This document shows, piece after piece, positions 17,087-26,838 of a stretch of 64,000 nucleotides of DNA. Each line of letters opens with the position of its first letter. Within the stretch, counting starts at the first letter, position 1. The stretch spans positions 7,501-71,500 of the forward strand of contig NZ_FUYX01000002.1 of NCBI RefSeq assembly GCF_900168195.1, given 5' to 3'. The DNA comes from Allobosea thiooxidans (GTDB lineage Bacteria; Pseudomonadota; Alphaproteobacteria; Rhizobiales; Beijerinckiaceae). The notes below the pieces were generated by a model. The model ran no database searches and was not told the origin of the DNA. It saw only the letters and a list, made by a program, of their open reading frames with translations. A program made the position numbers and the translations under genes.

Positions 17087-17754
17087 CCGCAACCTCCAAG
17101 CTTGATGCGACGTGCTGCCATGTCAGCGTGGTCATCCTCTTAGCGAATGCTCAGATCAAAGGCACCCGCGCCGATTGGGTGGTTGCTGCTCGGCGAGGGG
17201 ACCATGAGCCGGAAGCGCCACCTATCGTCGATGCCGCAGGGCGCCGCTGGCGAAGCGTCAGCCCCTATCCTCAGATGCGAAGAACCAAGCAGCCAATCCG
17301 TCGGTGCTCTGGTGAGCGAAGGCCTAGCCCGTCCATGAACCGGACGTCGCCGGCCTTGGTGCTAGTTTGGCGAGATGTCGCGATCGGGTGGAAAGTCGCC
17401 GTTTACGGGCTGCGTAGCAGCGGACCTTGATTGACGACGACGTCGCAAGAAACTCTGCCAGAGCGCTTGTCGGACGGTCGAACTCCCCGTTCGACCCGAT
17501 GGTGATGCAGATGAAGTCGGACACTCGTGGGCCAGAGAAATGCCGGACGGGTACGGTGCAACGCGCGAGCGGCGGCGGAACAATCCGTTGAGATGATGGT
17601 TTACGGAGGCTAACCATCTCATCGATGGTCAGCCACGCCTCGCGGCGATGAGCGCCGGACATGCGCGTTTCTCTATTCGCCTTTGCGCCAGCGCGATCGC
17701 CCTTCGGCATTCACCCGGCGGGCCCGATGGTCCGCGGTGCCAGGAGGACTTCAG
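17087..17754. other. Gene-poor stretch of about 670 bp
   Basis: No recognisable gene was found on either strand. Open frames of up to 128 codons exist (for example leftward 17324-17710), but they have no matching ribosome site, overlap one another in several frames and show no familiar motif. An imperfect dyad (TGAGATG...AACCATCTCA) lies near 17588-17621. The stretch continues the decayed zone begun by the autotransporter remnant. Confidence 0.5.
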
Positions 17755-18222
17755 ATGATGGCCTCGCTAAAGACATCCGCTATGGCGGTTCTGACGGCCA
17801 CCTCCATCGGGTCGGCCGCGCTCGCAACGCCGGCCTTCGCAGAACAGCGCAAGGTCGGCGTCGATGCCATCCGCCTCGACAAGGCCCCAGCCGAATACAG
17901 CCAGTACTACCGCCGTGGCTGGCACGGTGGCGGCTACAGCCGGGGGGCGGCGGTCGCGGCCGGCATCGGTGTGGGAGTGCTCGGCGCAGCTGCTGTCGCA
18001 GCCAGTCGCCGGGCCTATGCCGATCCGTACTATTACAATGATGGCTACTATGCCGCGCCGGGCTATGACTATGGCTACGCGCCGGTCTATGCGGATGCTC
18101 CGGTCTACGCGCCGTCTTACGGCGGCTACGACTACGGTTACGGTTCGGCCACTTCTTTCCCGACAATATCCGGGATCCGGCCGGAGGCAGCAATCGCTGA
18201 GGCGTCTGTCGCCGGAAAATAG
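17755..18222 (+). CDS. Small exported Tyr/Gly-rich hypothetical protein
   Basis: This 155-residue protein has a Sec signal peptide (MMASLKTSAMAVLTATSIGS, cleavage likely after PAFA near residue 29). A short region RRGWHGGGYSRGAAVAAGIG forms a glycine-rich hydrophobic segment of the kind seen in glycine-zipper cell-envelope proteins. The C-terminal half is rich in Tyr, Gly, Pro and Ala. The start at 17755 follows AGGAGGA by six bases; an ATG immediately after is also possible. Such proteins are common in Hyphomicrobiales envelopes, with unknown function. It is convergent with the AspT-like gene. Confidence 0.75.
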   Translation: MMASLKTSAMAVLTATSIGSAALATPAFAEQRKVGVDAIRLDKAPAEYSQYYRRGWHGGGYSRGAAVAAGIGVGVLGAAAVAASRRAYADPYYYNDGYYAAPGYDYGYAPVYADAPVYAPSYGGYDYGYGSATSFPTISGIRPEAAIAEASVAGK

Positions 18223-18467
18223 AGGTTCCAGATGTCCGCAACGGGTTGCTGACGCTGGCTAGCGTCGCCGTATCGGCCCGAAAGCCGACATCGTTTCTTT
18301 CGATGAGACTGCCCGGTTCCGGGCGGTCAGCCAACGTCCGGTAATGGCGCACAGCGTATTGCCGAGGTCTTGTTGGGCAGCCTTGGTGTCAAGGCGACCC
18401 TTGGGCGGGGCCTCGATGCTGATCCGCCCGCCGCGCTGCCAGCGCGGTATCGGGCGTCTTCCGGACC

Positions 18468-20153
18468 TCAAATTGACATCAACGCCACCAGGATCGGCCC
18501 CCAGGCGGTCAGCAGGATGTTGCCGATGGCATAGGGCACCGTATAGCCAAGTGCCGGGATGCTGCTCTGGGCCTCGTCCTGGACGGCTCTCAGCGCGGCG
18601 GTGATCGTGCCCGCTCCAGCGCAGGCGCCCAGCACGATAAGCGGGTTCATCTTCAAGACGTAGCGACCGAACAGGATGCCGAGCGTGTGCGGCAGCAGCG
18701 CCGATACCAGGCCGACCGCGACGAGGCTGAGACCCGTTGTCTTGAGGCCCGATACGAAGCTCGGCCCTGCGCTGAGACCGACGATACCGATGAACATGCA
18801 CAGGCCGACCGTGTCGAAGATCCAGATCGCCGGCTCGGGGATGCGGCCGAAGAACGGATAAGCCGATCGCAGCCAACCGAATACGAGGCCCATGATCAGC
18901 GCGCCGCCGCTGGCGGTCAGCGTGAGCGGCACGCCGCCGACGACGACGCTCAGCAGACCGACCAGCCCGCCGAGGAAGATGCCGAGGCCGACGAAGACCA
19001 TATCCGTCGCCGAGGAACGCCGGTCAGGATAGCCGATCTCCGTCGCGGCCCGCTCGACCTGCGACAAGGGCCCGACAAGCGACAGGACGTCGCCGCGATT
19101 GACCAGGCTTTCGGCCGCGATCGGCATGGCAATGCCTGAACGCATGAGCCTCGACAGAAAGACGCCGCGGGCGAACTCCCCTTGGGCCAGATCCGCCAGC
19201 GAACGCCCGTCGAGCCGGCGGTTGGTCAGGACCACGTCGAGCGACTCGATCGGGATGTCGAGAAGGCCCGGGTCGCTGACTTCGGGACCGATGGCATCTC
19301 CCCGATCGGCATGGATCTCCTGCCGGGCCATCACCGCGACGATGTCGCCCTCGCGGATCACGAGCCCGGGCGCCGGCTCGCACAGCGCTCCGCCGCTGCG
19401 GACGCGCAGGACATAGGCGCGTACCGTCCTTGGCAGTGCCTCGATCTCGGCGATCGTCCGGCCGAAGAACCGGGCATTGGCGACGCGATAGGCCCGGACG
19501 TCGAAGAGCCGTGCCGCCGAAACGATGCCTTCGACTTCGCCAGCCGCACCAGCCGATTGGGACCGGGCCTTGGCGCCCTCCGCCTTCAGGTCGATGCGCA
19601 TCAGCTTCGGCCCGATCTTCGGCAGGAACCAGACGAGCGAGGCCGTGCCGACAAGGTAGGTCACGGCATAGGCCACCGGAATATTGTTGATCAGCGCCGT
19701 CCGTTCGGCCTGTGGAAGGTCGAGCCGCTGGATCGCCTCGCCGGCCGTACCGATCACCGTCGATTCCGAGAAAGCGCCGGCGAGCAGGCCGGCGGCCGTG
19801 CCGATATCGTAGTGCAGAAGCTTGGCGAAGCCGAGCGCCGTGAGCAGGCAGGCGACGCAGAGCACGACGGTCAGCGCCATCTGCGGAAAGGCATCCCGCT
19901 TCAGGGCACGGAAGAACTGCGGCCCGACCTTGTAGCCGGTGGTGAAGAGGAACAGGTCGAAGAAGACCGTCTTGACCAGCGGCGAGACCTTGATGTCGAG
20001 CTGCCCGATCAGCACGCCGGCCAGCAGGCACCCGACGACGATTCCGAGGCTGAAGCTGCCGAGCTTCACCCGGCCGATCAGGAAGCCGATGGCGACGGTA
20101 AGGAAGATCGCGAGTTCGGGATTTTCGCGCAGCGCGTTCGCGACGTAGCTCAT
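18468..20153 (-). CDS. Aspartate:alanine exchanger family transporter (AspT-like) 1
   Basis: This 561-residue inner-membrane transporter has the AAE-family layout. An N-terminal block of about five membrane segments is followed by a large cytoplasmic insert (about residues 200-370) with two RCK_C/TrkA-C-like modules (VIREGDIVAVMA and LVNRGDVLSLVG), then a second membrane block with GGVPLTLTASGGALIMGLVFG and GACAGAGTITAAL. It is the last gene of the leftward group with aspartate decarboxylase and a second AspT-like transporter. It probably exchanges aspartate for alanine, giving a proton-motive gain when coupled to intracellular decarboxylation. Specificity is inferred from the neighbours. Confidence 0.85.
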   Translation of the reverse strand: MSYVANALRENPELAIFLTVAIGFLIGRVKLGSFSLGIVVGCLLAGVLIGQLDIKVSPLVKTVFFDLFLFTTGYKVGPQFFRALKRDAFPQMALTVVLCVACLLTALGFAKLLHYDIGTAAGLLAGAFSESTVIGTAGEAIQRLDLPQAERTALINNIPVAYAVTYLVGTASLVWFLPKIGPKLMRIDLKAEGAKARSQSAGAAGEVEGIVSAARLFDVRAYRVANARFFGRTIAEIEALPRTVRAYVLRVRSGGALCEPAPGLVIREGDIVAVMARQEIHADRGDAIGPEVSDPGLLDIPIESLDVVLTNRRLDGRSLADLAQGEFARGVFLSRLMRSGIAMPIAAESLVNRGDVLSLVGPLSQVERAATEIGYPDRRSSATDMVFVGLGIFLGGLVGLLSVVVGGVPLTLTASGGALIMGLVFGWLRSAYPFFGRIPEPAIWIFDTVGLCMFIGIVGLSAGPSFVSGLKTTGLSLVAVGLVSALLPHTLGILFGRYVLKMNPLIVLGACAGAGTITAALRAVQDEAQSSIPALGYTVPYAIGNILLTAWGPILVALMSI

Positions 20154-20252
20154 GGGCTGCCTTCACGAGGCACGAGGGCCACGGACCGGGCCGAGCCCCG
20201 ATCCGTCAGATGTCCCAGATGGCCTTGCCATCGATCCGCCTCGGCAAGCCGC

Positions 20253-21902
20253 CTATTCCCCCGCCGCCGGTGCAGGCGTCTTCGTTCCGGCCTGCGACAG
20301 GGCGAGCTTGTAAGCCTCGAAGGCCTGGCGGTAGCCGCGCGCCACGGCGCGGGTCGCACGGCCGATCTGGCTATAGACCTCGTCGTCGAGATTGGCGAAG
20401 GAGACGCGCACGGACCAGTCCGGCGCATGGAAGCCGCCGCCGTTCAGCAGCACGATGCCGTGGTCCTCGGCCAGACGGAAGACGATGTCGAGCGGGTGGA
20501 TGTGCTCCTTCATGTAGGCGACCACCTCGGGGCCGACATATTTGTTGGCCCAGAACTCGAAATCGACCAGGCCGTAATAGCGATCGTGCAGGACGTTCTC
20601 CGGCACCTCGATGCCGAGCCCTTCGATCATCCTCTGCGCCCTGTTATGGACGATCTCCATGCAGGTCTTCTGGTAGAGCTTGGCCTCGTCCATCATCTCG
20701 GAGAGCGAGAACAGCGACATCATCACCTGCTGGGGCAGCGACAGGCCGGCGGTGTGGTTGAGCGCGATGTCGCGGCTGTCGGCGACGATGCGATCGATCA
20801 GCTTCATTTCGCGCGGCTTCAGCGTCAGCGGGCCGTAGCGCGTGTCGAGCGTCGCCAGGATCTTGTCCGGGTGGTTCGCGATCGCCTTGTCGAAGATGTT
20901 CTCCCGATGGATCGCGATGACGCCGAGACGCCAGCCGGTGCAGCCGAAATACTTCGAGTAGGAATAGACGCCGATCGTGTTCTTGGGCAGTGCCCCGAGC
21001 AGGCCACGAAAGCCCTTCACGAAGGTCCCGTAGACGTCGTCGGTCAGCAGCAGGAGGTCGGGGCGCTTCGTCTGGACCAGCGTGACGATCTTGCCGATGG
21101 TTTCCTCGCTCAAGGCGACCGCGTAGGGGTTGCCGGGATTGACCACGAAGAAGGCCTTCACCTTCGGGTCCTCGAGCTTCTTCAGCTCCGCGTCGGTGAA
21201 CTGGAAGCGGTTCTCCTGCGGAGCCGCGACGCTGATGACGTTGAGGCCGTAATCCTCGAGATGCGGCATCTCGAGATAGGGCGTGAAGATCGGGGTCGCG
21301 AGCGCAATCGTATCGCCGGGGTTCAGGAGGCGGTTGGCCTTCAGCGATTTGAAGATGTAGCACATCGCCGCGGTGCCGCCCTCGACGGCATAGAGGTCGA
21401 ACTGCCCCGAAGGACGCGGCTCGCCGCACATCGCCCACATCAGATATTCGTGCACGATGCGCTCGTTGTGGACCAGCATGCGGTCCGGCACCGGATAGTT
21501 GTCGCCGATGATCGAATCGACCAGCTCATGGACGAAGGCATCGGGCTTGAAATCGAATTTCTTGACCGCGAAGGCGACCATCTCGCTGAGGAAGGTGGCG
21601 CCGGGTGAGTCCTTGTGCGTGGCCAGCCACTCCTCCAGCCGCCCGGCGATGCCGTCGGCCTTGGGCATGCCGCCGATGCCGGCGGGCTTGTTCATCACGC
21701 GGCGGCTCTCGGTGATCGCGAACTGACCGAGCAGGAAGAAGCCCTCCCGCGGCGTCGTCGCCACCCAGTTCGGATTGCCACGGCCGGCGTTGAGCAGCGC
21801 GATCGAGGAGGTCTGCGCCGTCAGCTTGGCGAGGCGGATGAGCTCGTCCTTGATCTCGAAGGGGCTGAGTTTCTCGAAGCTCCGCAGAGTGACAGGATCC
21901 AT
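20253..21902 (-). CDS. aspD: Aspartate 4-decarboxylase (bifunctional aspartate aminotransferase)
   Basis: This 549-residue PLP fold-type I enzyme matches AspD, which converts L-aspartate to L-alanine and CO2. The Schiff-base lysine is K317 in YSYSKYFGCTGWRLG. Other conserved parts are FVVNPGNPYAVALS and LLLTDDVYGTF (PLP Asp). The start is ATG 21902; a TTG ten codons earlier has poorer support. The length is close to known AspD proteins. It lies between two AspT-type exchangers on the same strand, as expected for an aspartate/alanine electrogenic cycle that consumes cytoplasmic protons. Confidence 0.92.
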   Translation of the reverse strand: MDPVTLRSFEKLSPFEIKDELIRLAKLTAQTSSIALLNAGRGNPNWVATTPREGFFLLGQFAITESRRVMNKPAGIGGMPKADGIAGRLEEWLATHKDSPGATFLSEMVAFAVKKFDFKPDAFVHELVDSIIGDNYPVPDRMLVHNERIVHEYLMWAMCGEPRPSGQFDLYAVEGGTAAMCYIFKSLKANRLLNPGDTIALATPIFTPYLEMPHLEDYGLNVISVAAPQENRFQFTDAELKKLEDPKVKAFFVVNPGNPYAVALSEETIGKIVTLVQTKRPDLLLLTDDVYGTFVKGFRGLLGALPKNTIGVYSYSKYFGCTGWRLGVIAIHRENIFDKAIANHPDKILATLDTRYGPLTLKPREMKLIDRIVADSRDIALNHTAGLSLPQQVMMSLFSLSEMMDEAKLYQKTCMEIVHNRAQRMIEGLGIEVPENVLHDRYYGLVDFEFWANKYVGPEVVAYMKEHIHPLDIVFRLAEDHGIVLLNGGGFHAPDWSVRVSFANLDDEVYSQIGRATRAVARGYRQAFEAYKLALSQAGTKTPAPAAGE

Positions 21903-21951
21903 GGCAAACCCCCGGTGTGAGCTGGAATTCAAATGGGTTCGTCTCGTTCGG

Positions 21952-23643
21952 TCAGGTCATCAGGATGATGATCACCATGCCCCAGATGGTCAGAAGCGTG
22001 TTTCCGACGGCGTAGGTGACGGTGTAGCCGAGCGCCGGCACCTGGCTTCCGGCGGTCTCGCAGATCATCCCGAGCGCGGCCGTCGTGGTGCGGGCGCCGG
22101 CGCAGGCGCCCAGCAGGATCGCCGGATCGAAGCGGAAAACATATTTGCCGGCGAACATGGCCAGAATCAGCGGGATGGCTGTCGCCAGCGCGCCCCAGAG
22201 AAAGAGGCCGACGCCCTGCGTCTGCAGGCCCTTGACGAAGCCCGGCCCGGCCGAGATGCCGACCACGGCGATGAACATGTTGAGGCCGACCGAATTCATG
22301 AACCAGACGGTCGAGCTCGGGATGCGCCCGAAGGTCGGATGGACCGAGCGGAGCCAGCCGAAGACGAGGCCGGAGATCAATGCGCCGCCCGCGGTCGACA
22401 GCGTCAGCGGCACGCCTCCCACTTTGAACACGATGGCGCCAATAAGAGCGCCGAGGACGATTGCGCCGCAGATGAAGGCGACGTCGGCCACGTCGCTTGG
22501 CCGGTCGGCGTGACCGAGAGTCTTCGCGACAGCAGCGATGTCCTGGGTGCGGCCGACGACGGTCAGGATATCGCCGCGATGGATGATCGTGTCCGGCAGG
22601 ATCGGGATGCTGACGGCGGTCGCGCCGCGGACGATCTTGCGCAGGAACACACCACGTGCCGTCGGCATGCGGGAGAGCTCGGTCAGCGTCTTGCCGTCGG
22701 CGTCCTTGCTGGTGACATAGATGTCGATACCCTCGGCCTTCAGATCGAGCAGCTCGGCATCCTCGACCTCCTCGGCATTCTGGCCGATCAGGTTGACCAG
22801 CGTCTCGCGCGGGCCGGCGAGGGCGATGACGTCACCCTCGCGCAGGACCGTATCCGCGGTGGCATCCTCGATGACGCCGTCGCGGCGGAAGCGTTCGACG
22901 AAGACGCGCGCGTCCGGCACCAGGGCTTCGGCTTCGGCCGCCCGCATGCCCGCAACCTTGGCGCCCTCGCGCAGGCGGAAGGCGCGAAGCTCGAAGCGCC
23001 GCCAGACCGAGCCTGGCCCACCGATCTCCTTGCCGCCACCGAGTCTCGCCTCATAGTCCTTGCAGGCCTTGGCGAGATCGATGCCGAGCAGCTTCGGGCC
23101 GAGCTGCGCGAGAATGACGGCCGAGCCGACGGTGCCGAAGATGTAGGTCACCGCATAGGCGACCGGCATCGCATCGAGATAGTCCTTGGTCTGTTCGGGT
23201 GATAACCCGAGGCGATTGATGGCGTCGGTCGCAAGACCCATCGAGGCGGAAATCGTCTGGGATCCCGCATAGAGGCCGGCGGCATAGCCCGGATGATAGC
23301 CTGCCATCTTGGCGATCACGACCGCCGCGCCGAGGCAGAAGACGCAGACCAGCGCGGCGAACAGCGCCTGCGGCGCCCCATCCTTGGCGATGCCGCGAAC
23401 GAATTGTGGCCCGACGCCGTAGCCCACGGCGAACAGGAAGAGCAGGAAGAAGGTCGACTTCACATTGGAGGAGATCGTGATGCCGAGCTGGCCGATGATG
23501 ACGGCTGCAATCAGCGTCGAGGTCACCGCGCCGAGGCTGAAGCCCTTGTAGGAGAAGGCACCGACATAATAGCCGATGGCGAGCGACAGGAAGAGCGCAA
23601 TCTCGGGATAGCTGCGCAAGGTACTGACGAACCAGTCGAACAT
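21952..23643 (-). CDS. aspT: Aspartate:alanine exchanger family transporter (AspT) 2
   Basis: This 563-residue transporter has the same architecture as the copy at 18468-20153: N-terminal membrane block, central RCK_C modules ([13 protein letters not shown] and [12 protein letters not shown]), and a C-terminal block with [21 protein letters not shown] and [15 protein letters not shown]. It is the closer partner of aspD (49-bp gap). The two copies are clearly diverged, so this is an old duplication or separate acquisition, not a recent repeat. They might work on different amino acid pairs, for instance one serving the Orn/Lys/Arg-type decarboxylase next door. Confidence 0.87.
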   Translation of the reverse strand: MFDWFVSTLRSYPEIALFLSLAIGYYVGAFSYKGFSLGAVTSTLIAAVIIGQLGITISSNVKSTFFLLFLFAVGYGVGPQFVRGIAKDGAPQALFAALVCVFCLGAAVVIAKMAGYHPGYAAGLYAGSQTISASMGLATDAINRLGLSPEQTKDYLDAMPVAYAVTYIFGTVGSAVILAQLGPKLLGIDLAKACKDYEARLGGGKEIGGPGSVWRRFELRAFRLREGAKVAGMRAAEAEALVPDARVFVERFRRDGVIEDATADTVLREGDVIALAGPRETLVNLIGQNAEEVEDAELLDLKAEGIDIYVTSKDADGKTLTELSRMPTARGVFLRKIVRGATAVSIPILPDTIIHRGDILTVVGRTQDIAAVAKTLGHADRPSDVADVAFICGAIVLGALIGAIVFKVGGVPLTLSTAGGALISGLVFGWLRSVHPTFGRIPSSTVWFMNSVGLNMFIAVVGISAGPGFVKGLQTQGVGLFLWGALATAIPLILAMFAGKYVFRFDPAILLGACAGARTTTAALGMICETAGSQVPALGYTVTYAVGNTLLTIWGMVIIILMT

Positions 23644-23683
23644 TCAGACCCCCTGTCGCTAAAGTTCAGGTTCTGCTTTTCCG

Positions 23684-26446
23684 CTATGCTGCCCGCGCTC
23701 TCTTCCGGCCGTTTTCGACGCTTCGGCCCTTCTTTTCGGCGAGAGCGTCCGGCTTCAGCAATTTGAGGCCCCTGGCCTTCTCGTATCCGTGGATTTCCTT
23801 CACATCGAGCTTGCGCATGAAGGTGATCGTCTCGTGCGTCACCACCTGGCCCGGCACCAGGATCGGGAAACCGGGCGGATAGGGGATGACGAAGTTGGCC
23901 GAGATCAGCGCCGGGCCCTTGTCGATGCGGCGGTCGCATTCGGGGCTGTCGATCGGAAGATATTCGCACTTTTCCTCCGCATAGGCGGAGAAGAACGCAG
24001 TGCGGATGTCGCCTTCCGGCGTCGTGTCGCCGGCGTCGGTGCGGAACGCCTCGTGGAATCGGCTGAAATTCGGCAGGTCCGGCACGTCGTTCATCAGGCT
24101 GTGCACGCGGGCGGCGAAGGCCTTTCGCTCAGCCTCGCCGCCCTGCTTCAGGCGGGCCTCGATCTCGTTGCTGATCTTGAGCAGGACGCTGATCAGGAGC
24201 GCGACATCGCTGCGGGTGTTGTTGATGTTCGACTGCAGCAGGACCGAGTTTCGCGAGGTCTTGTTGACCTGGATGTTGTACTGGGATGCAAGCAGGCCCT
24301 TGAAGCCCGTGCCGTCGAAACCTGCCGTGCCGCAGACCAGGGTCATGCGGGTCGGGTCGAGGCAGAACTCGTCCTCCCGCATGCTGCGCAGTTGGTCGTC
24401 CCAGCGCGTTCCCGGTGCGAGGAAATCGACGAAGCCGCTCATGCGATACTGCTTCGGCACCATGCCGTCGGCGCCGACGATCGAGAAGTATTTCGAGATC
24501 AGCGGATGGCTTGCGACTTCGCGCCGGATGTCGAGGGCGACCTCGATGGCGTTCATCACCAGCCCGTAGCCTTCGAGCTCCATCTGCCGGCGCGCGACGT
24601 CCAGGCTGGCGATGAGCTGCTGGTTGGGGCTGGTCGAGGCGTGGGTGAACACCGCCTCGTGGAATTGCGCCTCGACCTTGTGGAAATCGACGTCCCTGAC
24701 CAGGACCATCGAACCCTGCCGGATCGCCGACATCGACTTGTGCGTCGAGTTGGTCTGGTAGACTCGCAGCCGCACGGCACGCGGATCAGGCACGAGGCGC
24801 GTGTCGAGCAGCTTGTCGATGGAGGGGTTGGCGCCGAGCTCCTTGCGCTGCCGCTCGTATTGGGTGACCGCGTCGGGATCCTGCGTCCAGGCCTCGATAT
24901 CGGCGGCGGCGCCCATCGCCGTCCGCGGCCGCAGGAAGGGCGACCAGCGGGCGAAGCCGAACCAGGCCTCGTCCCACAGGAAGATCAGGTCCGGCTTGAT
25001 GGCGAGGCATTCCTCCATCACGCGGCGGGTGTTGTAGATGTGGCCGTCGAAGGTGCAGTTGGTCAGGTCGACCATCTTGACCCGGTCGAGCCGGCCTTCC
25101 GCCTGCAGGTCGAGCAGCGCCTTCTTGATCGTGCGCAGCGGCACCGCGCCATACATCGAGAATTCCGTCATCGGGAAGGCTTCGACGTAGAAGGGCTGCG
25201 CGCCGCTCAGCACCAGGCCGTAATGGTGCGATTTGTGGCAGTTGCGGTCGAGAATGACGATGTCGCCGGGCGCGATCAGGGCCTGCAACACCATCTTGTT
25301 CGAGGTGCTGGTGCCGTTGGTGACGAAGAAGACGTGATCGGCGCCGAAGGCGCGCGCCGCCATCTCCTGGGCGCGCTTTATGGTGCCGGTCGGCTCCAGA
25401 AGGCTGTCGAGACCGCCTGTCGTGGCGCTGCTCTCCGCGAGGAAGAGGTTGATGCCGTAGAACTGCCCCATGTCGCGGATCCAGGGCGACCGGAACACCG
25501 ATTTGCCGCGCGCGATCGGCAGCGCATGGAAGGTGCCGATCGGCCTTTGCGCATAGAGCTTGAGGTTGTCGAAGAAGGGGGTGTCGAAGCGCGCCTTGAT
25601 GCCCTCCAGCACCGAGAGATGCAGCTCCAGCGGCTCCTCGATCTGGTACATCACGCGCCGGATCATCGAGGCTCGCGGATCGCCGGCGAGCTTTTCGACA
25701 CGCCGGTCCGACAGCAGATAGATGTCGAGCTCCGGCCGGATCGCCTTCAATCCGGCGGCCAGCTTCAGCGCCAGATCAGCCTCGTCCGCCTTGTCGAGGA
25801 GGGGTTGCTGGGCCGCGAGCACGGCGCGCAGCACGGGGGCGTCGTGGCGGGAGCGCAGCGCGAAGCCTTCATAGATGGCGACGGCGGCGATGTCCGGGTT
25901 GAGCACGGCCGCGCAGATCGCATCTTCGAGGCTGCCCGCCAGCACGGCCTCGTAGATGAAAGCATCCTCGAGCCGCCGCAGCCGGCGAAACTCCGCGACC
26001 ATGTGCGGCCAGCGGCCTGCCGGGGCCGGCGTCACCACCAGCATCTCGAAATAGGGGCGATATGCCTGGCCCTCGCCCAGCGAGGACGGGAGCATGTCGG
26101 TCGGATCGGAGAGCGCTAGGTCGACCGCCTGCCATTCCTTGGGGTCATGCTTGTAGTTGCTTGTGATGGCCGCCAGCGAAATCCGCTTGGCCAGCGCGAG
26201 GAAGCCGTTCGCATCCTCGCTTTGCATCCGCTCGCGCAAGGCCGCGAGGAGTTCCGGTCCCGGAAAGGCATGGAACTCCTCGATCGCGCCGAGCTCGGCG
26301 AGCGCAGCCTCCACCGCGCCGCGCGCGGCATCGCCCTTGGCCCATGAGCGCGCCAGCGCGTGAAGATCGCGCCAGCGGTCAGTGCGGCCGGAGGGCGCCG
26401 AGAAGAAGTGATCGATTGACCGTGATTCCTGTGCGCTGGAGGCCAT
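23684..26446 (-). CDS. Orn/Lys/Arg-type PLP decarboxylase, long form
   Basis: This 920-residue enzyme of the large (fold type I) Orn/Lys/Arg decarboxylase family has the PLP lysine at K570 in QTNSTHKSMSAIRQGSM. The core contains VFFVTNGTSTSNKMV, LDRNCHKSHHYG and FLWDEAWFGFARWSPF. Bacterial inducible lysine/arginine decarboxylases have about 715-755 residues and this Lys near 367-386. So this protein has about 200 extra N-terminal residues, partly helical, before a receiver-like wing domain. ATG 26446 has a GGAAGGA site. Substrate (lysine, arginine or ornithine) cannot be decided. It heads the acid-consuming leftward group. Confidence 0.85.
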   Translation of the reverse strand: MASSAQESRSIDHFFSAPSGRTDRWRDLHALARSWAKGDAARGAVEAALAELGAIEEFHAFPGPELLAALRERMQSEDANGFLALAKRISLAAITSNYKHDPKEWQAVDLALSDPTDMLPSSLGEGQAYRPYFEMLVVTPAPAGRWPHMVAEFRRLRRLEDAFIYEAVLAGSLEDAICAAVLNPDIAAVAIYEGFALRSRHDAPVLRAVLAAQQPLLDKADEADLALKLAAGLKAIRPELDIYLLSDRRVEKLAGDPRASMIRRVMYQIEEPLELHLSVLEGIKARFDTPFFDNLKLYAQRPIGTFHALPIARGKSVFRSPWIRDMGQFYGINLFLAESSATTGGLDSLLEPTGTIKRAQEMAARAFGADHVFFVTNGTSTSNKMVLQALIAPGDIVILDRNCHKSHHYGLVLSGAQPFYVEAFPMTEFSMYGAVPLRTIKKALLDLQAEGRLDRVKMVDLTNCTFDGHIYNTRRVMEECLAIKPDLIFLWDEAWFGFARWSPFLRPRTAMGAAADIEAWTQDPDAVTQYERQRKELGANPSIDKLLDTRLVPDPRAVRLRVYQTNSTHKSMSAIRQGSMVLVRDVDFHKVEAQFHEAVFTHASTSPNQQLIASLDVARRQMELEGYGLVMNAIEVALDIRREVASHPLISKYFSIVGADGMVPKQYRMSGFVDFLAPGTRWDDQLRSMREDEFCLDPTRMTLVCGTAGFDGTGFKGLLASQYNIQVNKTSRNSVLLQSNINNTRSDVALLISVLLKISNEIEARLKQGGEAERKAFAARVHSLMNDVPDLPNFSRFHEAFRTDAGDTTPEGDIRTAFFSAYAEEKCEYLPIDSPECDRRIDKGPALISANFVIPYPPGFPILVPGQVVTHETITFMRKLDVKEIHGYEKARGLKLLKPDALAEKKGRSVENGRKRARAA

Positions 26447-26838
26447 CTCGATTCCTTCCCCGCCGGTGAGGTCGATCGGTCATGCCCGCCGCTGCGCGGA
26501 CGCGCTGCGCAGCACATTGCGGCCAAGCTCAGCACAACGTGGGACGGAAGCGTATTGTCCTTGGGGACAGGTTCTTGTTGCATTGGATTTGCCGGCATCG
26601 GTGCGCAATCGCTGATGCGATTTGCACTTCAGCATGATTGCGCCAGAGGTCGTGATCGCAGCAGGCCGCTGCGGCGTCCCGATTTGTCGAATTCTCGCAA
26701 CAAGCTTGGCGTGGAGGTCAGGTCATCGGCAATGTCGTTCTGGGAACGACGATCGTGCCGTCGGTGTCGTCGAGTGGAACCGACCTGCGTGGGGCAATCG
26801 CCTGCAATTTTTCGCGGTCGGCGATCTTTGATTGATCG
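26447..26838. other. Intergenic stretch upstream of the decarboxylase gene
   Basis: No gene is recognised in these 392 bases. They separate the decarboxylase (leftward) from the stop of a leftward membrane-protein gene, so they should contain the promoter for the decarboxylase/aspD group. I see no convincing -35/-10 pair or dyad. Confidence 0.45.

Noticed and set aside
17324..17710. Leftward 128-codon frame in the gene-poor stretch
   Set aside because: No start context, no known motif, and overlapping open frames on both strands; composition alone is not enough to call a gene.
19182..21608. Very long open frames opposite real genes (for example 808 codons here, 776 at 23789-26119, 751 at 56306-58561, 727 at 11667-13850)
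   Set aside because: They run antisense to genes with clear family motifs, have no motifs or ribosome sites of their own, and are the usual by-product of high GC third positions.
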